Source: Pavlovales sp. CCMP2436
Taxonomy: Eukaryota > Haptophyta > Pavlovophyceae > Pavlovales
Assembly: GCA_026770615.1 (NCBI GenBank)
Contig: MU631376.1
Location: 170,585-197,719 of the forward strand
DNA: 27,135 bases
Direction of reading: 5' to 3'
The notes beneath the pieces were generated by a model. The model searched no databases. It was given only the letters and a program-made list of their open reading frames with translations, and had not been told where the DNA came from. Every line of letters begins with the position of its first letter. Within the stretch, counting starts at the first letter, position 1. The position numbers and the translations under genes were made by a program. Shown here piece after piece: positions 1-10,512 of this stretch.

Positions 1-55
1 GCCATCGACTGACAACCCCACCCCCTCCTCCCCTTCCTCCTCCCCCTATGTGCAG

Positions 56-3000
56 AGCCAACTCTACGCGGTAGTCGAGGCGGTGCGGCGCATGAAGGCA
101 GTGGACGACGTCAAGTCCGCGCGGGAGCAGCTGCAGGCCAACGAGCGCAAGATCGAGGCGTTGCAGATGTCGTGGGAGGAGCAGGTGGGTTTTTTTTTAT
201 TTTTTTTGGCTTGCTTTGCTTTTTGCTCTTTTTGCTTTTGCTTTTGCTTTTTTTACGCTTTTTTTTGCTTTTTTGATTTTGATTTTGATTTTTTTTTCTC
301 ACGATGGGAGGTTGTTTGTGACCCCCTCGCTCCTCATAACTCATGACAATACCACCACTCCTTCTACTGCAACTCATAATAATGACGCATCACTACCATC
401 ACTACTATTTCTACTAATAATGCAGCTCGAGCAAACCAGGTTGGTGGACGTCGAGCGAACCGAAGCCATGCGCAAACTGGGCTTCGTCGAGCTCACCCCC
501 GAGCAGGCAAGCGCCCCTTGTGCTGCAACCCGCCGTTATTTCTAAATTATTATTCCTAAATTACAAAAGTGGGCGCGGTGTATACCGGTATTGGGGGGTC
601 AGTCGGTGCCCGCTTGGTCTAATAAAAGGAATTGAAATGTTAGTTAGTGTTGAGTCCGTACGGCTTCCGGAGTGGCGTCCGATGCCGCGAGGAGGCGCTG
701 GCATTAGCGCCCGTTGTGCTGTAACCCGCCATTATGTCTGAATCACAAAAGTGGGCGCAGATCAGGCAAAGAAGCTTTGCCCCAAACATGAGACCCCCCC
801 CCCCTCCATCCCCCCCTTTCCCCTCCTTCCCCTCCTTCCCCTCCTTCCCCCCTACCCCCCCCTTCCCCCCTTCCCCTCCGATCAGATGAAGACCACGCCC
901 TCGCTCGTCAACCTCAGCGATGACCCGCTCATGTCCGGCCAGCTATACTTCTGGATGACCAAGGACGTCTCGGCTATGGGCGCGACCGAGGACGCAGACA
1001 TCGTCCTGCAGGTGAGTTATTGTACTCCCCCGGCTCATAAGTCTGGTCCCATGGTTTCCCTGCTACGTATGGGGGCCTTCCCGACGTCCCCGCCGGCTGA
1101 AAATTTAGGGCCTAGTCGCCACCCCAGGGGGTGCATTTAAGAAGTTATTATTAAGAATAGTAGTAGTGCTACTACTTATCATCATCTCGTTAACAGTAGT
1201 ACGCACTGCCCCTGCAATAATTCTATTTCTTCTTTTGTTTCTTCTTGATAATAATCATAATAATGATGATGATGATGATGATGACGATAATAATAGCATC
1301 ATCATCATTATCATTATCAACAACAACAACAATGATTGCTACCTCCACGCCCTGTGCCTCCTCCGGACTCTTTGCGACTCACTGCCCTTCCCCACTTCCC
1401 CGCTGATGCACTGCGCTGCAGGGCCTGGGCGTGGCGCCCGAGCACGCCAAGCTGGAGAAGAGCCCGGACGGCTCGCTGCTGCTCTGCCCGCTCAAGGGCA
1501 CGACCTTCATCAATGGCAAAGAGATCAAGGGGCCTACCAAGCTCGAGCACAACGCGCGCCTTATCATCGGCAACACCAACGTGCTGCGCTTCAACGACCC
1601 GCTCGCCGCTGCGGCCGCGCGCGCAGCGGGCGCCACTCCGAAGACGCTGTTCGACTGGGACTTTGCGCAGAAGGAGCTGTCCGACGCGCTGGGCGCAACC
1701 GTCACGCTCAAGGTACCCACTCCACCCACCCCACTAGGGTCTGGGATCCACTGCCCCTCCCCCCCCCCTCCACTCTTGCTCATGTCTCACTCGTCTCTTT
1801 TTTTTTGCTTCCTTCTACCCCCTTGCTTCTACTGACTTAACTCACTAGGCCTGACACCCACTCCCCCATCCCACTCTTGCTTCTGTCTCACACATCTCTT
1901 TTTCTCTCTTTTTCTTTTGCACCCCTAGACTCGATCTCAATGTCTATCCTCGCCATCGCTTGTCCGCTCTGACCTCCACCTCCCTCCTCACTCCCCCAGG
2001 TGGAGGAGGAGATCGCCAAGGAGCGGGAGGCGCTCGAGGTCAAGGCTACCGAGATGAGCACTCGCTTCGCCAAGGAGCGCGAGGAGATGCTCGCGGAGGT
2101 GCAGCGGCTGCGCGTTCAGGGGCCCGCCTCGGCCGAGGCCAAGGCGGAAGAGGAGTTCAAGCTCAAGGAGATCGAGAGCAAGATCGTGCAGGTCGCCGCC
2201 TTCCGCAAGCAGCGCGAGGCCAGCATCGCCACGTACCGGTACGCGCGCTCGCACTTCAATACGACGGCCACACTGCCCCCCCACCCTTTTTTTGCAATCC
2301 CTTATTGCAATTCCACACACACATCGACCCTCATGCCCACCCTCACTCTCATGCACTCCGCTGTCACGCAGGCGTGACCTGATTCGGCTGGAGGAGACGC
2401 TGGTGCGCCTCAACCCCGTGGTGGGCGAAGCCAACGCCATGGCGACGCAGATGGGGCGCAAGGTGGCCTTCGCCATCAAGCTGGAGACCAGCATCCCGGA
2501 GACGAGCACCACCTCCCCGCTCGAGGAGCTGTGGAACGACAAGATCACCGATGTGATGATTCGCGTCACCATGACGGGACATACGGACGAGGTCAAGCGC
2601 GCCTGGCTGTGGGCGGTGGACGAGTTCTACGACAGAGTCTTTCAGATCCGCGACCAGTTCACATTGCACCTGCGCTCGCAGCCGCTCGGCTTCTCTAAGA
2701 ACAAGACGGGCGATCCGTTCTGGGCGCCGCCCAAGCCGGAGTTGATCGGCAAGGCGTTCCTTTACTTGACGCCCATCGCGCACCGCTCGCAATTTTCGGA
2801 CTGGCTGCCCATCCTCGACATCGCCGGGTGCACGCAGGGCGAGCTCAAGGTCTCGCTCAAGTGCACGGCCTCCAACTACGTGGACGCGCCTGAGCCCGTG
2901 GCGGAGCCGGAGAGCATGCTCGGCGAGGAGCTGCACTTCACGTTGCGAATCGACGGCGCGCGGAAATTGATCGGCGATGTTACGACCGACACGTTCGTGT

Positions 3001-4644
3001 GCTACACGTTCTCGGACGAGGAGCGCGCCCGCATGTCCGATATTTGCGAGGGGCGCACCACCGCGCCGAGCTACTCTTACAAGGAGGCCTTCGACGTGCA
3101 GAAGCTCTCTACAAAGATGCTTGCGTATTTCACTTTAGACGCGATCTGCTTCGAGGTGTGGGGGCAAGCGGAGGAGGTTGCGGAGGGCATCGCCAAGGCT
3201 GCGGCCATTGAGCAGCCGCCCGAAATCTTTGACTTCTTCGTCTCCATCGATATCCACGAAGCAACCACGGAGGTGCGCGGGGACACCTGGATCGAAGCGG
3301 GATGGGAGAAGGGCGTCACACGCGACGGCAAGCCTGCCCTGTACGTGACGCAAAACCGCGCGCGGCGCATCGTGATCTCGGTCTCGCAGCAGCAGTCGCT
3401 CTTCATGGTCAGCCGCTTCGCCCACGTCTGGCTGGGCAACCTACGCGACGAGTTTCACCATGTATGGGATGCGAGCTACATACCGCTCACCATCACTTCG
3501 CAGAGCCGGGTGGGCGACCGCTTCGAGCTCGTCTGTGAGTGGTTCTCCCAGTTTGACGCTCTCAACCAGGCAAGCTGCCGCGGCAAGGTGTTTTACCTCG
3601 ACGTCAAGCTCGAGTGCGCCGAACTTGAGCGGCTGGTTCTTGAAGAACCCGTAATCCTAAACCGCAGGCTCAACGTGGCGATCGAGGGCAAGACGAATGG
3701 AGCCCCGGGAGGGCTCTACAGTAAGAAGGGCCCGCGGCGCGTCGTGCACGAGGCGTCCGGCAAAGGCATCGTACCGGACAAGGACCGCATCCAGCGTCTG
3801 GAGGAGCACATGCAGCACTACATGGGCTCGTGGGACATCACGGGCGAGGCGGTTGATATCGCCATGGCCTCGCTCAAGAGCTCGGCTGTCGCCGACACGG
3901 GCAAGGAGATCAAAAAGCAGCTTCACGTACGCGCCTCGCCGTTTACCAGCGGCTGCGCGTTTTACCCTCTCCTCCACCTGCTGCCCCTCCCCGCACTCGC
4001 GCCCTCTCCCTCCCCCCCCCCCACGCGCGCGCGCGCGCTCTTGCGCTCTGGCAGGAGATGGATGAGGGCCTGCACAAGCTCGCGGCGAACATGTTGGACG
4101 AGCAGAACCGGCAGCTCGAGGTGCTCGCAAAGGCGCTCGCCAAGGCGGACGGCAACGCCGCGGCCGCCATCGTCGAGAAAAAGCGCCAAGCGACAGAGCG
4201 GCATGCCGTTGTCGCGAGTGCCATGCAGGTTTGCTTTCCCCCCCCCCGGGCACGGCGCGCGCGCGTCCGCCGCCACCGCCCGCGCGCGCCGAACGGCAGC
4301 GCGTGCTCACGCCGAACGGCAGCGCGTGCTCACGCCGTGACGACGCCATCACGCCCTCTTTCCACGCCCTGCTCTGCGCTCTGCAGGAAACGCGGCTCGA
4401 GGACGAGTCCAAGGTGGCCGCTGAGGCTGAGATCGAGCGCTTGAGAAAAGAGGCGCTGGAGGAGGAGCGGCGCAAACTGCAGCAGGAGCAGCTCAAATCG
4501 AAGGGGCTCGAGGAGGAGCGCAAAAAACTGCAGGACATGCTAGAGGAGGCGCAAAGACAACTCGAGCAGTCGCAGAAGGAGGCCGCGGCTGCCAAGTATA
4601 AGGCGGGGACGCAGAAAAAGTCGTCCGCCTGCCTCATGCAGTGA
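56..4644 (+). CDS. Kinesin-3 family motor protein, C-terminal part (FHA domain, stalk, CaaX-like end); 5' end outside window
   Basis: Exons read as 56-184, 426-506, 886-1011, 1422-1712, 2000-2238, 2372-3926, 4055-4228 and 4387-4644. They give about 950 continuous residues, and all introns are phase 0 except intron 5 (phase 2). Domain order: a neck coiled coil ending in MSWEEQ, the kinesin-3 signature TPSLVNLSDDPLMSG, an FHA domain (HAKLEK, TTFINGKEI, NVLRFNDP), a coiled coil, then the KIF1-type block (EANAMATQMGRKVAF; DPFWAPPKPELIGKAFLYL). A long conserved region and a charged C-terminal coiled coil follow. Kinesin-3 proteins carry vesicles toward microtubule plus ends. The motor domain must lie upstream. 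No PH domain is visible at the C terminus; the protein ends in lysine-rich sequence and CLMQ, a possible prenylation box. Intron 2 uses a GC donor (CAG|gcaagc). Family assignment is confident; exact exon edges are predicted. Confidence 0.9.
515..764 (+). repeat. Diverged direct duplication inside kinesin intron 2
   Basis: A segment of about 60 bases at 510-579 recurs at 704-760. Shared words are ttgtgctg, aacccgcc, ttat and acaaaagtgggcgc. The copies differ by substitutions and by a short A/T insertion in the first. Both lie inside the GC-AG intron 507-885, so the intron has grown by duplication. Confidence 0.6.
1247..1332 (+). repeat. GAT/CAT/CAA triplet microsatellite in kinesin intron 3
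   Basis: A run of aat and gat triplets is followed by cat/tat and then caa triplets. The gat run and the downstream cat run are complementary, so the transcript could fold into an imperfect hairpin. It sits in intron 1012-1421. Confidence 0.8.
4288..4333 (+). repeat. Two perfect tandem 23-bp units in the last kinesin intron
   Basis: A 23-base unit starting gccgaacggc and ending gtgctcac occurs twice head to tail (4288-4310 and 4311-4333), inside intron 4229-4386. Confidence 0.85.
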
Positions 4645-5620
4645 CCGTATACTTGAATTTAAAATGTACGGCCCTAGGAAAGACCGGATCAGTCCGACCC
4701 TGTCTTAGATAGAACTAATTGATATTGCGGCGGCACTGCCTTCCGGCTGTAGCGAGCAAGCTCAACCAGCACGGAGCCCGCAGAAACGAAGAAAACGGCT
4801 CGAGCCGCAGGCGTGGGGGGTCTCGGGAGGCAAAGCGCGCAATATATACGCATTAATAGTCACAGCATGCAGACTAGGAGGCCTGCCAGGCCGGTGTCAA
4901 CTCAGCCGCTGCCCGCTAATAGATACCGTGCAGGCCTACTAGAGTACCTAGTTAAACAGTCAAAAGAAGTCAGGAAACCGTCTGACGTCGCTTGGAGGAA
5001 CACCGGACGCATGATGGCTTCTCGCTCCGCTGCTCGCGATGGGCCTACCTCGTGCAGAGCCAACTTCAGTAGCAAAACTCGCCGATGTCGTTGCGCACTC
5101 GGTTCCTCCATGGAACGAACAGGGCACCGTGGCACACGAGCTCTCCGCGCGCCGCCGCCCATGCGCAGACAAGGAGGCTACCGAGCGCTCACGGTGCCCA
5201 CCAATAACTACCGGCGCGAAACGTTCCCGGGCGATCGACGGACCCGAGGCGGTCGTCGCCGACATCGCGTGCAGGCTTCAAGCATGGTCGAAGGCGAGAC
5301 CGGCAGCTACCGCCGAGGCCGTGAGTCTGTGCAAGCTGCCCAGCGCGCACAGCTTCAGATGCGAAGGGCCGGTCGGAGGCGGAGGGCTCGGTGGTCAAGC
5401 AAGGCGTGCAGCGCGCGCATGCGAGGTCGGCGTTCTTCCTCGATGGGCGTTCCTCGTCTTTGCGGCGCAGGCAGGTGGTGACAAGGATGATGACGGAAAG
5501 GACGACGAGGAGGAGGGGCCACGAGGACGACAAGGCTGTGCGTCCGCAGCCGCCGCAGCGCGCGGGCAGATAAATTGACATATATATATGCTTTTCGAAG
5601 CGTAATAGTCCTGCACGGCA
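4645..5620. other. Intergenic region between convergent genes; only a weak ORF candidate
   Basis: This stretch separates the 3' ends of the kinesin and the exostosin gene. The best reading frame is 5039-5578 (+), 179 codons from a true ATG. It has an acidic stretch near the end (DKDDDGKDDEEE) and no recognisable domain. Its codon use lacks the strong G/C third-position bias of the neighbouring genes, so I doubt it is coding. The reverse strand at about 5500 encodes one hydrophobic run followed by basic residues, also unsupported. No tRNA or clear promoter was seen. Confidence 0.4.
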
Positions 5621-6449
5621 TCATAGCTGAGATCTGGCCGCGTCGTCGTCGTCGGCGGCGGTGGCGGCGGGTGGCGAAGAGCCGGGGAGCCTGCGCCAGC
5701 CGCGCTTTGCGAGCCGCTGCCGGAGCACCTCCATCACACCGTCAAATGCGTCGCGCCGCCCGTCCTCGCCCAGGTAGGACATCGGCCGCCGCGAGCTGCC
5801 TGCGCCCGCGCCGCGGCTGTAGCTGGTGTAGAGCATGCGCTGCCAGGCGGTGCCCATCGCCGTGCGCATCGCCACGACGCGCGCGTGGTCGTACTGCGCC
5901 AGGATCTCGTGCAGCCGGCCGATGTCCTCCACGCCGACGCGCAGCGAGAAGTCGTCCCACGGCAGCACCTCCTCCAGGGGCCGCGCCTCCTTGCTGCCGT
6001 GGAAGAAGACAGGGATGCACCCGTACATCATCGATGGCAGGTATCTGTCCGAGTCGCCAAAGTCCCAGCCGAGTGGCGAGCCACAAAAGTCGGCGGACGC
6101 GAGCGCCTCGGCCATCGGCGGCACCGGCGCCCGCTCGAGCGCGAGTTTGCCCGCCTGAGTGTCGATCACCATCCAGCCCGGCCGCCCAACGTGGTGGCGC
6201 GCGAGGTTTGGCCGCGCGCTGCTCTTGAAGGCGAACGAGCGTCGAACCGCGCCCACCCACCAGAAGCGCACCGGACGCACTTTCGCGAGCTGCGCCTCTT
6301 GCGCGGCGGCGGGCAGCGCCCACGGCGAGAGGCGGCGCAGCGTCTCGAGGCTCGTGCGCCCGCACAAGGGGCCGCATGGATGGCCCTCTATATATATATA
6401 TATACATACATATATATTAATATACATGTATATATATAATATACATGTA

Positions 6450-6494
<45 letters not shown>

Positions 6495-8848
6495 GTTCGG
6501 AGATAACGCGGGTCACTTTCCTGCCCGACGTGGTGATCTTCCAAAGGTGAGAGCGTAAAAGAACAGAGTTGTTATAATCATTATTATACAGAGCACATGT
6601 CATTGTCATTGCCGGGCAAAACATGTCGTTTATAATCATAATCATAAACATGAATAATATAATTATTATAATTATTACCCGGCGGTGTGGGCAGCCGGAT
6701 GTCGCGGCCGGGCTGGAAGCAGGTTTTGCAGCGAAAGCCGCCCGTCTCCTCGGAGCGGATCGAATCGTCCACGCCGTTGAGGACAAGGAAGGCCAGCGGG
6801 CGCTGCTTGTCCGCGGGCGAGGCGCGCAGCTCCATGTACCGCCTCTGCTTGCGCGTGTCCTTCTTGCCCGTCGAGATCGGACGCTTAAAAAAGGAGTCGC
6901 CCGGGCCGTGGTCGTTGCCTAAATAGAGGAGGAAGCGCGCCTCGCCCGCATCCCTACTCGCGTTGTACGCAGGCACGGTGCGCGCGACGAACTCAAGCAT
7001 GTCGAGGCCCTGAGTTATTCAACAACAACAGCAACAATAATAACAGCAACAATAAAACTACTAAAACTAATACTAATACCGAATAATAAATCATACATAA
7101 TAAGCTAACTCGACCTCAGAAAATGCGGCTCAAGCAAGAGACCACCTTTTATTCAATCATATTAATCGTATGAAATAATTAATAACCTTGGAGGCGTTCT
7201 TCTCCATAAAGTGCGGCAGCAGAAAGTAGTCGGCGCAGAGCACGGACGGCTCGATGTGCGGCGAGTCGTGCAGCCGCTTGTAAAAGGCGGGCGCCATGCG
7301 CACCCCGTTTTTTGGCTCGCGGAAACGGCGCGGCAGCAGCAGCACGTGCACGCGCGGTGAGGGCGCGCGCAAGTCGCAGCCCGCGGTCCGCTTGCGGGCG
7401 GCCGCGTCGGCAGCATAGCCCCCCGCGGAGGAGACGGCGCCCGCGCGCGAGGGTGCACTGCCGGGAGCGGGCGCAGCCGCGGGCGCCCGGACGCCGGCGG
7501 CCGCGGTGGCAGAGAGGGGCGCGGCCACGAGCAGCAAGCTGAGCGCGATGGGTGCGGGTGCAGAGGGCAAGCCTGCCGCGCGGAAGAAGGCGTGCACCTC
7601 CGCCCAGTTGAACTCTTGGCGCAGCTCCCACGCGCTGATGCCTACGGTGCCGTTGGGGAAGTAGCCCAGACGCGCCTTGGCGTATGTGTCCAAGGTGGGC
7701 GAGACGAGGAAGGTGGAGAAGCCCGCCTTCCGCAGCAGCTCGTCGAAGACCTCCTCGGCGTGGTAGTTGCCCAGCGCCTTCGCCTGGCGCAGTTCTGGGA
7801 GCAGCCCCGCATCCGAGCGCAGCAGCACGCCCATGCGCGAGGACTGCATCGCGTCGGCCATGCGCGAGAGGCCGCTGAGCGAGGTGAGGAAGGCGATGTC
7901 CCCGAAGCCCTTCCTCCACGCGCCAATGTAGCCGGCGATCGTGGCGGAGGCGCGCGAGGTGTTGCTTCCCAGGATGTGGCGCATCTGCCGCACGTCCCAC
8001 CGCTTGTGCGCGACCGGCAGGATGATGTCGGGGCGCATCTTGAGCACGGGTACATTGGCCCCGGGGGCCACGCCGCGCGACGCGAGGTGCTTGCGGGCCA
8101 GCGCGTGCACCACCCGTAGCTCGTAAAACTGCACAACCGAATGATCTACGCACTTGAGCCGCTGACCGCACCACGAGTTGAGCCCGGTGGTTCCGTAGAG
8201 CTTGCCAAATGCCGCGCTGCCGGGGTGCGAGTCCACGCGCGCCACGAACTGGCGCTCGGCCCAGAAGGCGTTTAGCGCGGGGTTGCTCAGCGCGGCGACC
8301 ACGTTGAGCCGCCGCGATGACTCCTTCGGGCTCTGCGCGCCGGCACCCTGTGCGCGCGGGGGTTCCAGCGGGCAAGACGAGGCTCAGCTGCCTGCTCGCG
8401 CAACAGCGCGCGGCGTGCGCGCGCGGGTCCCGGCGGGCAAGGGGGGGCTCAGCTGCCCGCTTGTGCAACAGCCCTCCGCTGCGCGCGCGCAGATGCGACC
8501 TACCTTGCGGTACCAGACCTCATCCCCGTGGTCGAGCGTATCCCATGTGTGCATGTATACGGCGTAGCCACAAGCCTGGCCTTGCGCCTGCTCGTCGAGC
8601 AGAGCGCGCATGAGCGGCGAGATGTGGAGAAACGTGCGCAAGTGCCCCGTCAAGTACACGAGCAACGCAGGCGGCGTGCGCACATCGCACGCGCCTGGCG
8701 AGACGACGACGTTAGGCGCGCCTAAGTCTGTGTCCTCCTCGGAGATCCGCACGCCGAGTCCGACAGCGGCGGACAGCGCCAGGAGCCACAATTGTTTGGA
8801 CGGAGCACAGCCCAGAAATGCGGAGCTGCGCGAGCGGTCCCGCGCCAT
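5621..8848 (-). CDS. Bimodular glycosyltransferase: N-terminal GT-like domain plus C-terminal exostosin (GT47) domain
   Basis: Exons on the minus strand are 8848-8504, 8332-7187, 7009-6679 and 6387-5621, giving 862 residues. Residues about 20-35 (LWLLALSAAVGLGV) form a signal anchor typical of type II Golgi enzymes. Residues about 60-370 form a first domain with YLTGHLRTF, HTWD (100-103) and VLKMRPDIIL (around 215), motifs seen in glycosyltransferase-like proteins of algae and bacteria. A low-complexity linker with a second hydrophobic run (376-390) follows. The exostosin domain spans about 443 to 835: PRRFREPKNG, ADYFLLPHF, NDHGPGDSFF, FQPGRDIRLP, and the donor-binding part FCGSPLGWDFGDSDRYLPS, YGCIPVFF, LPWDDFSLRV. 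GT47 enzymes transfer sugars in the secretory pathway; the donor cannot be read here. The last intron is phase 1 and its acceptor lies in a TA repeat. An in-frame upstream ATG at 8896 is possible, but 8848 puts the anchor nearer the start. Confidence 0.85.
6388..6491. repeat. Compound TA / TG / T28 microsatellite in exostosin intron 3
   Basis: On the plus strand this reads (TA)n with palindromic atacatgtat words, then (TG)n, then 28 T (6464-6491). In the sense (minus) direction it is A28, (CA)n, (TA)n, ending directly at the predicted acceptor atatag|AG. The acceptor therefore has no normal polypyrimidine tract. Confidence 0.85.
7018..7112. repeat. AAC/AAT/ACT triplet-rich tract in exostosin intron 2
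   Basis: Irregular caa, aat, act and taa triplets on the plus strand fill most of intron 7186-7010. In the sense direction this is T-rich and could serve as the pyrimidine tract of the acceptor at 7010. Confidence 0.7.
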
Positions 8849-8876
8849 GCTGAACCGCCCAGGTTCAGCATGGCGC
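8842..8876 (-). promoter_or_regulatory. Perfect 15-bp inverted repeat with 5-nt loop over the exostosin start codon
   Basis: Arms 8842-8856 (gcgccatgctgaacc) and 8862-8876 are exact reverse complements around the loop gccca. The predicted start codon (8848-8846) lies in one arm. In mRNA this would be a strong hairpin covering the initiator AUG. The structure is directly visible; a regulatory role is inference. Confidence 0.6.
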
Positions 8877-9247
8877 TTCTGACCTATGTGACACAAGATA
8901 CCTTAGTGGACCAATGTCACAGGGGTTCACTCGATAAATGGATAAACCCCCCGACACAACGACCTCTGCCACTTCGAGCGGCTGCCTGCCCTACCCAGCG
9001 GCGGCGCGGTTCGGAGTGGCAGAGGTCGAAGCCGAGCTCGTATGTTAGCAACTAACGGCCGACTTAGGAAGGCATACAACTCGAGAAATATATCGACGGG
9101 AATGCCGGGTGAAAGGAGCTGCGCCTGTACCGTCGCGCCGCCGCCGAGCATGCACGCTCGCTAGCGCTAAGGAGGCCGGTCTAGAGCGAGTGCCCACTCA
9201 GCTCGGGCTATTACTAAAATCATAACTAAAATTTATATACGAGAGCG
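8849..9247. promoter_or_regulatory. Divergent intergenic region with a long inverted repeat (8960-9028)
   Basis: The region separates the start codons of the minus-strand exostosin gene and the plus-strand J/SAP gene, so it must hold both promoters. Arms cgacctctgccact (8960-8973) and 9015-9028 are perfect 14-bp inverted complements. Pairing extends inward about six more positions with two G-T pairs, leaving a GC-rich loop of about 30 bases. AT-rich sequence (aaaatttatatac) lies just before the J/SAP start codon. No defined TATA box or transcription-factor site could be named. Confidence 0.45.
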
Positions 9248-10479
9248 ATGCAACGCGGAGGCGGGAGCGACATGAGAGGCGACAGCGGCCGCGCGCGTCC
9301 GATCTTGCTCGAGGACTCGGACGCGGAGGAGGGGCCCGTCGCCTCCGATGAACGCGCCGCCACCTCGGCCGCGGTGATCGCGCGGCTGCTCGACACACGG
9401 CTCACGCACTGCGGGCGCATGGGCCTGCCCAATACGGCGTCCGTCCCGCAGGTGGAGAAGCAGTTCAAGCGGCTCTCGGTCCTGTGCCACCCCGACAAGT
9501 CGGGCCACCCCCGTGCCACGGACGCCTTCCTTGCACTCACCGACGCGCGTGCTCAGCTCCGTGCGACGCAGGCGCAGACCACGCAGGGGCGGCCCTTCAC
9601 GTCGGGCCGACGGTCCGAGCCGCTACCACAGCGGCATCCCTTCTTCACGCAGGACCGATTCGAGCCGTCACCGCGGCCGCAGCCGCAGCGGCAGCCCTTC
9701 TTCACGCAGGACTGGTTTGAGCCGTCACCGCAGCCGCAGTCGCAGCGGCAACCCTTCTTCACGCAGGACCGATTCGAGCCGTCACCGCAGCCGCAGCCGC
9801 AGCGGCAGCCCTTCTTCACAGAGGAGCAGTCCTTCAACCGAGGGTTCGACTCGCCGCCGCAGCCGCAGCTGCCGCCCTTCTTCCAAGGGTTCGACTCGCC
9901 ACCTCAGCCGCAGCCGCAGCAGAGGCAGCCCTTCTTCCAAGGGTTCGAATTGCCACCTCAGCCGCAGCCGCCGCCCTATTTCCAAGGGTTCGACTCGCCG
10001 CCGCAGCCGCAGCCGCCGCCCTTCTACCAAGGGTTCGACTCGCCACTGCAGCCGCAGCCGCAGCAGAGGCAGCCCTTCTTCCAAGGATTCGAATTGCCAC
10101 CGCAGCCGCAGCCACTGCGACAGCCCTACTTCATGCAAGATCAACGGTTCGAGCCGCCGCCGCAGCTCGATCCGATTACAACGTCTGCCGAATATCTCGC
10201 GTTAATGAAGCTGGGCGTGAGCCAGCTCTCTACGTACTGTCGGCGGCTCGGACTGCCAACGAGTGGCACCAAACACGACACGGCCGCGCGGATCGTGCTG
10301 GCCAACATGCTCCGAAGGGCAACGGAGAAGGCTGAGGAGGCAGAAGAAGATGAGCTGCTCAGGACGGATAAAGAGGTCACCTTGCGCACACAGCTCCTCG
10401 CCACCCAGGCGGCACTGAAAATCCGCGACATCGAGCTGCAAGTCTCACGGGCGCAGCTGGCCGCGACCAACGATCAGTT

Positions 10480-10512
<33 letters not shown>

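Noticed and set aside
1166..1840. Long plus-strand frame with Asp/Asn and Ile runs overlapping kinesin exon 4
   Set aside because: It is a translation of intron triplet repeats and an out-of-frame exon; the FHA frame explains the region.
4813..5481. Arg-rich plus-strand frame of 222 codons
   Set aside because: It starts at GTG, has no domain, and its Arg/Ser-rich composition is typical of out-of-frame GC-rich DNA.
7179..8468. 429-codon minus-strand frame across the exostosin gene
   Set aside because: It is an Arg/Ala-rich shadow of exon 2 and reads through intron 1; the exostosin motifs are in another frame.
8927..9151. Minus-strand frame of 74 codons in the divergent promoter (LFLEL/YAFLSRP-like text)
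   Set aside because: It overlaps the long inverted repeat, has no family match and would leave no promoter space.
9782..10144. Minus-strand Arg/Leu-rich repeats opposite the J/SAP gene
   Set aside because: They are the antisense of the PQ coding minisatellite.
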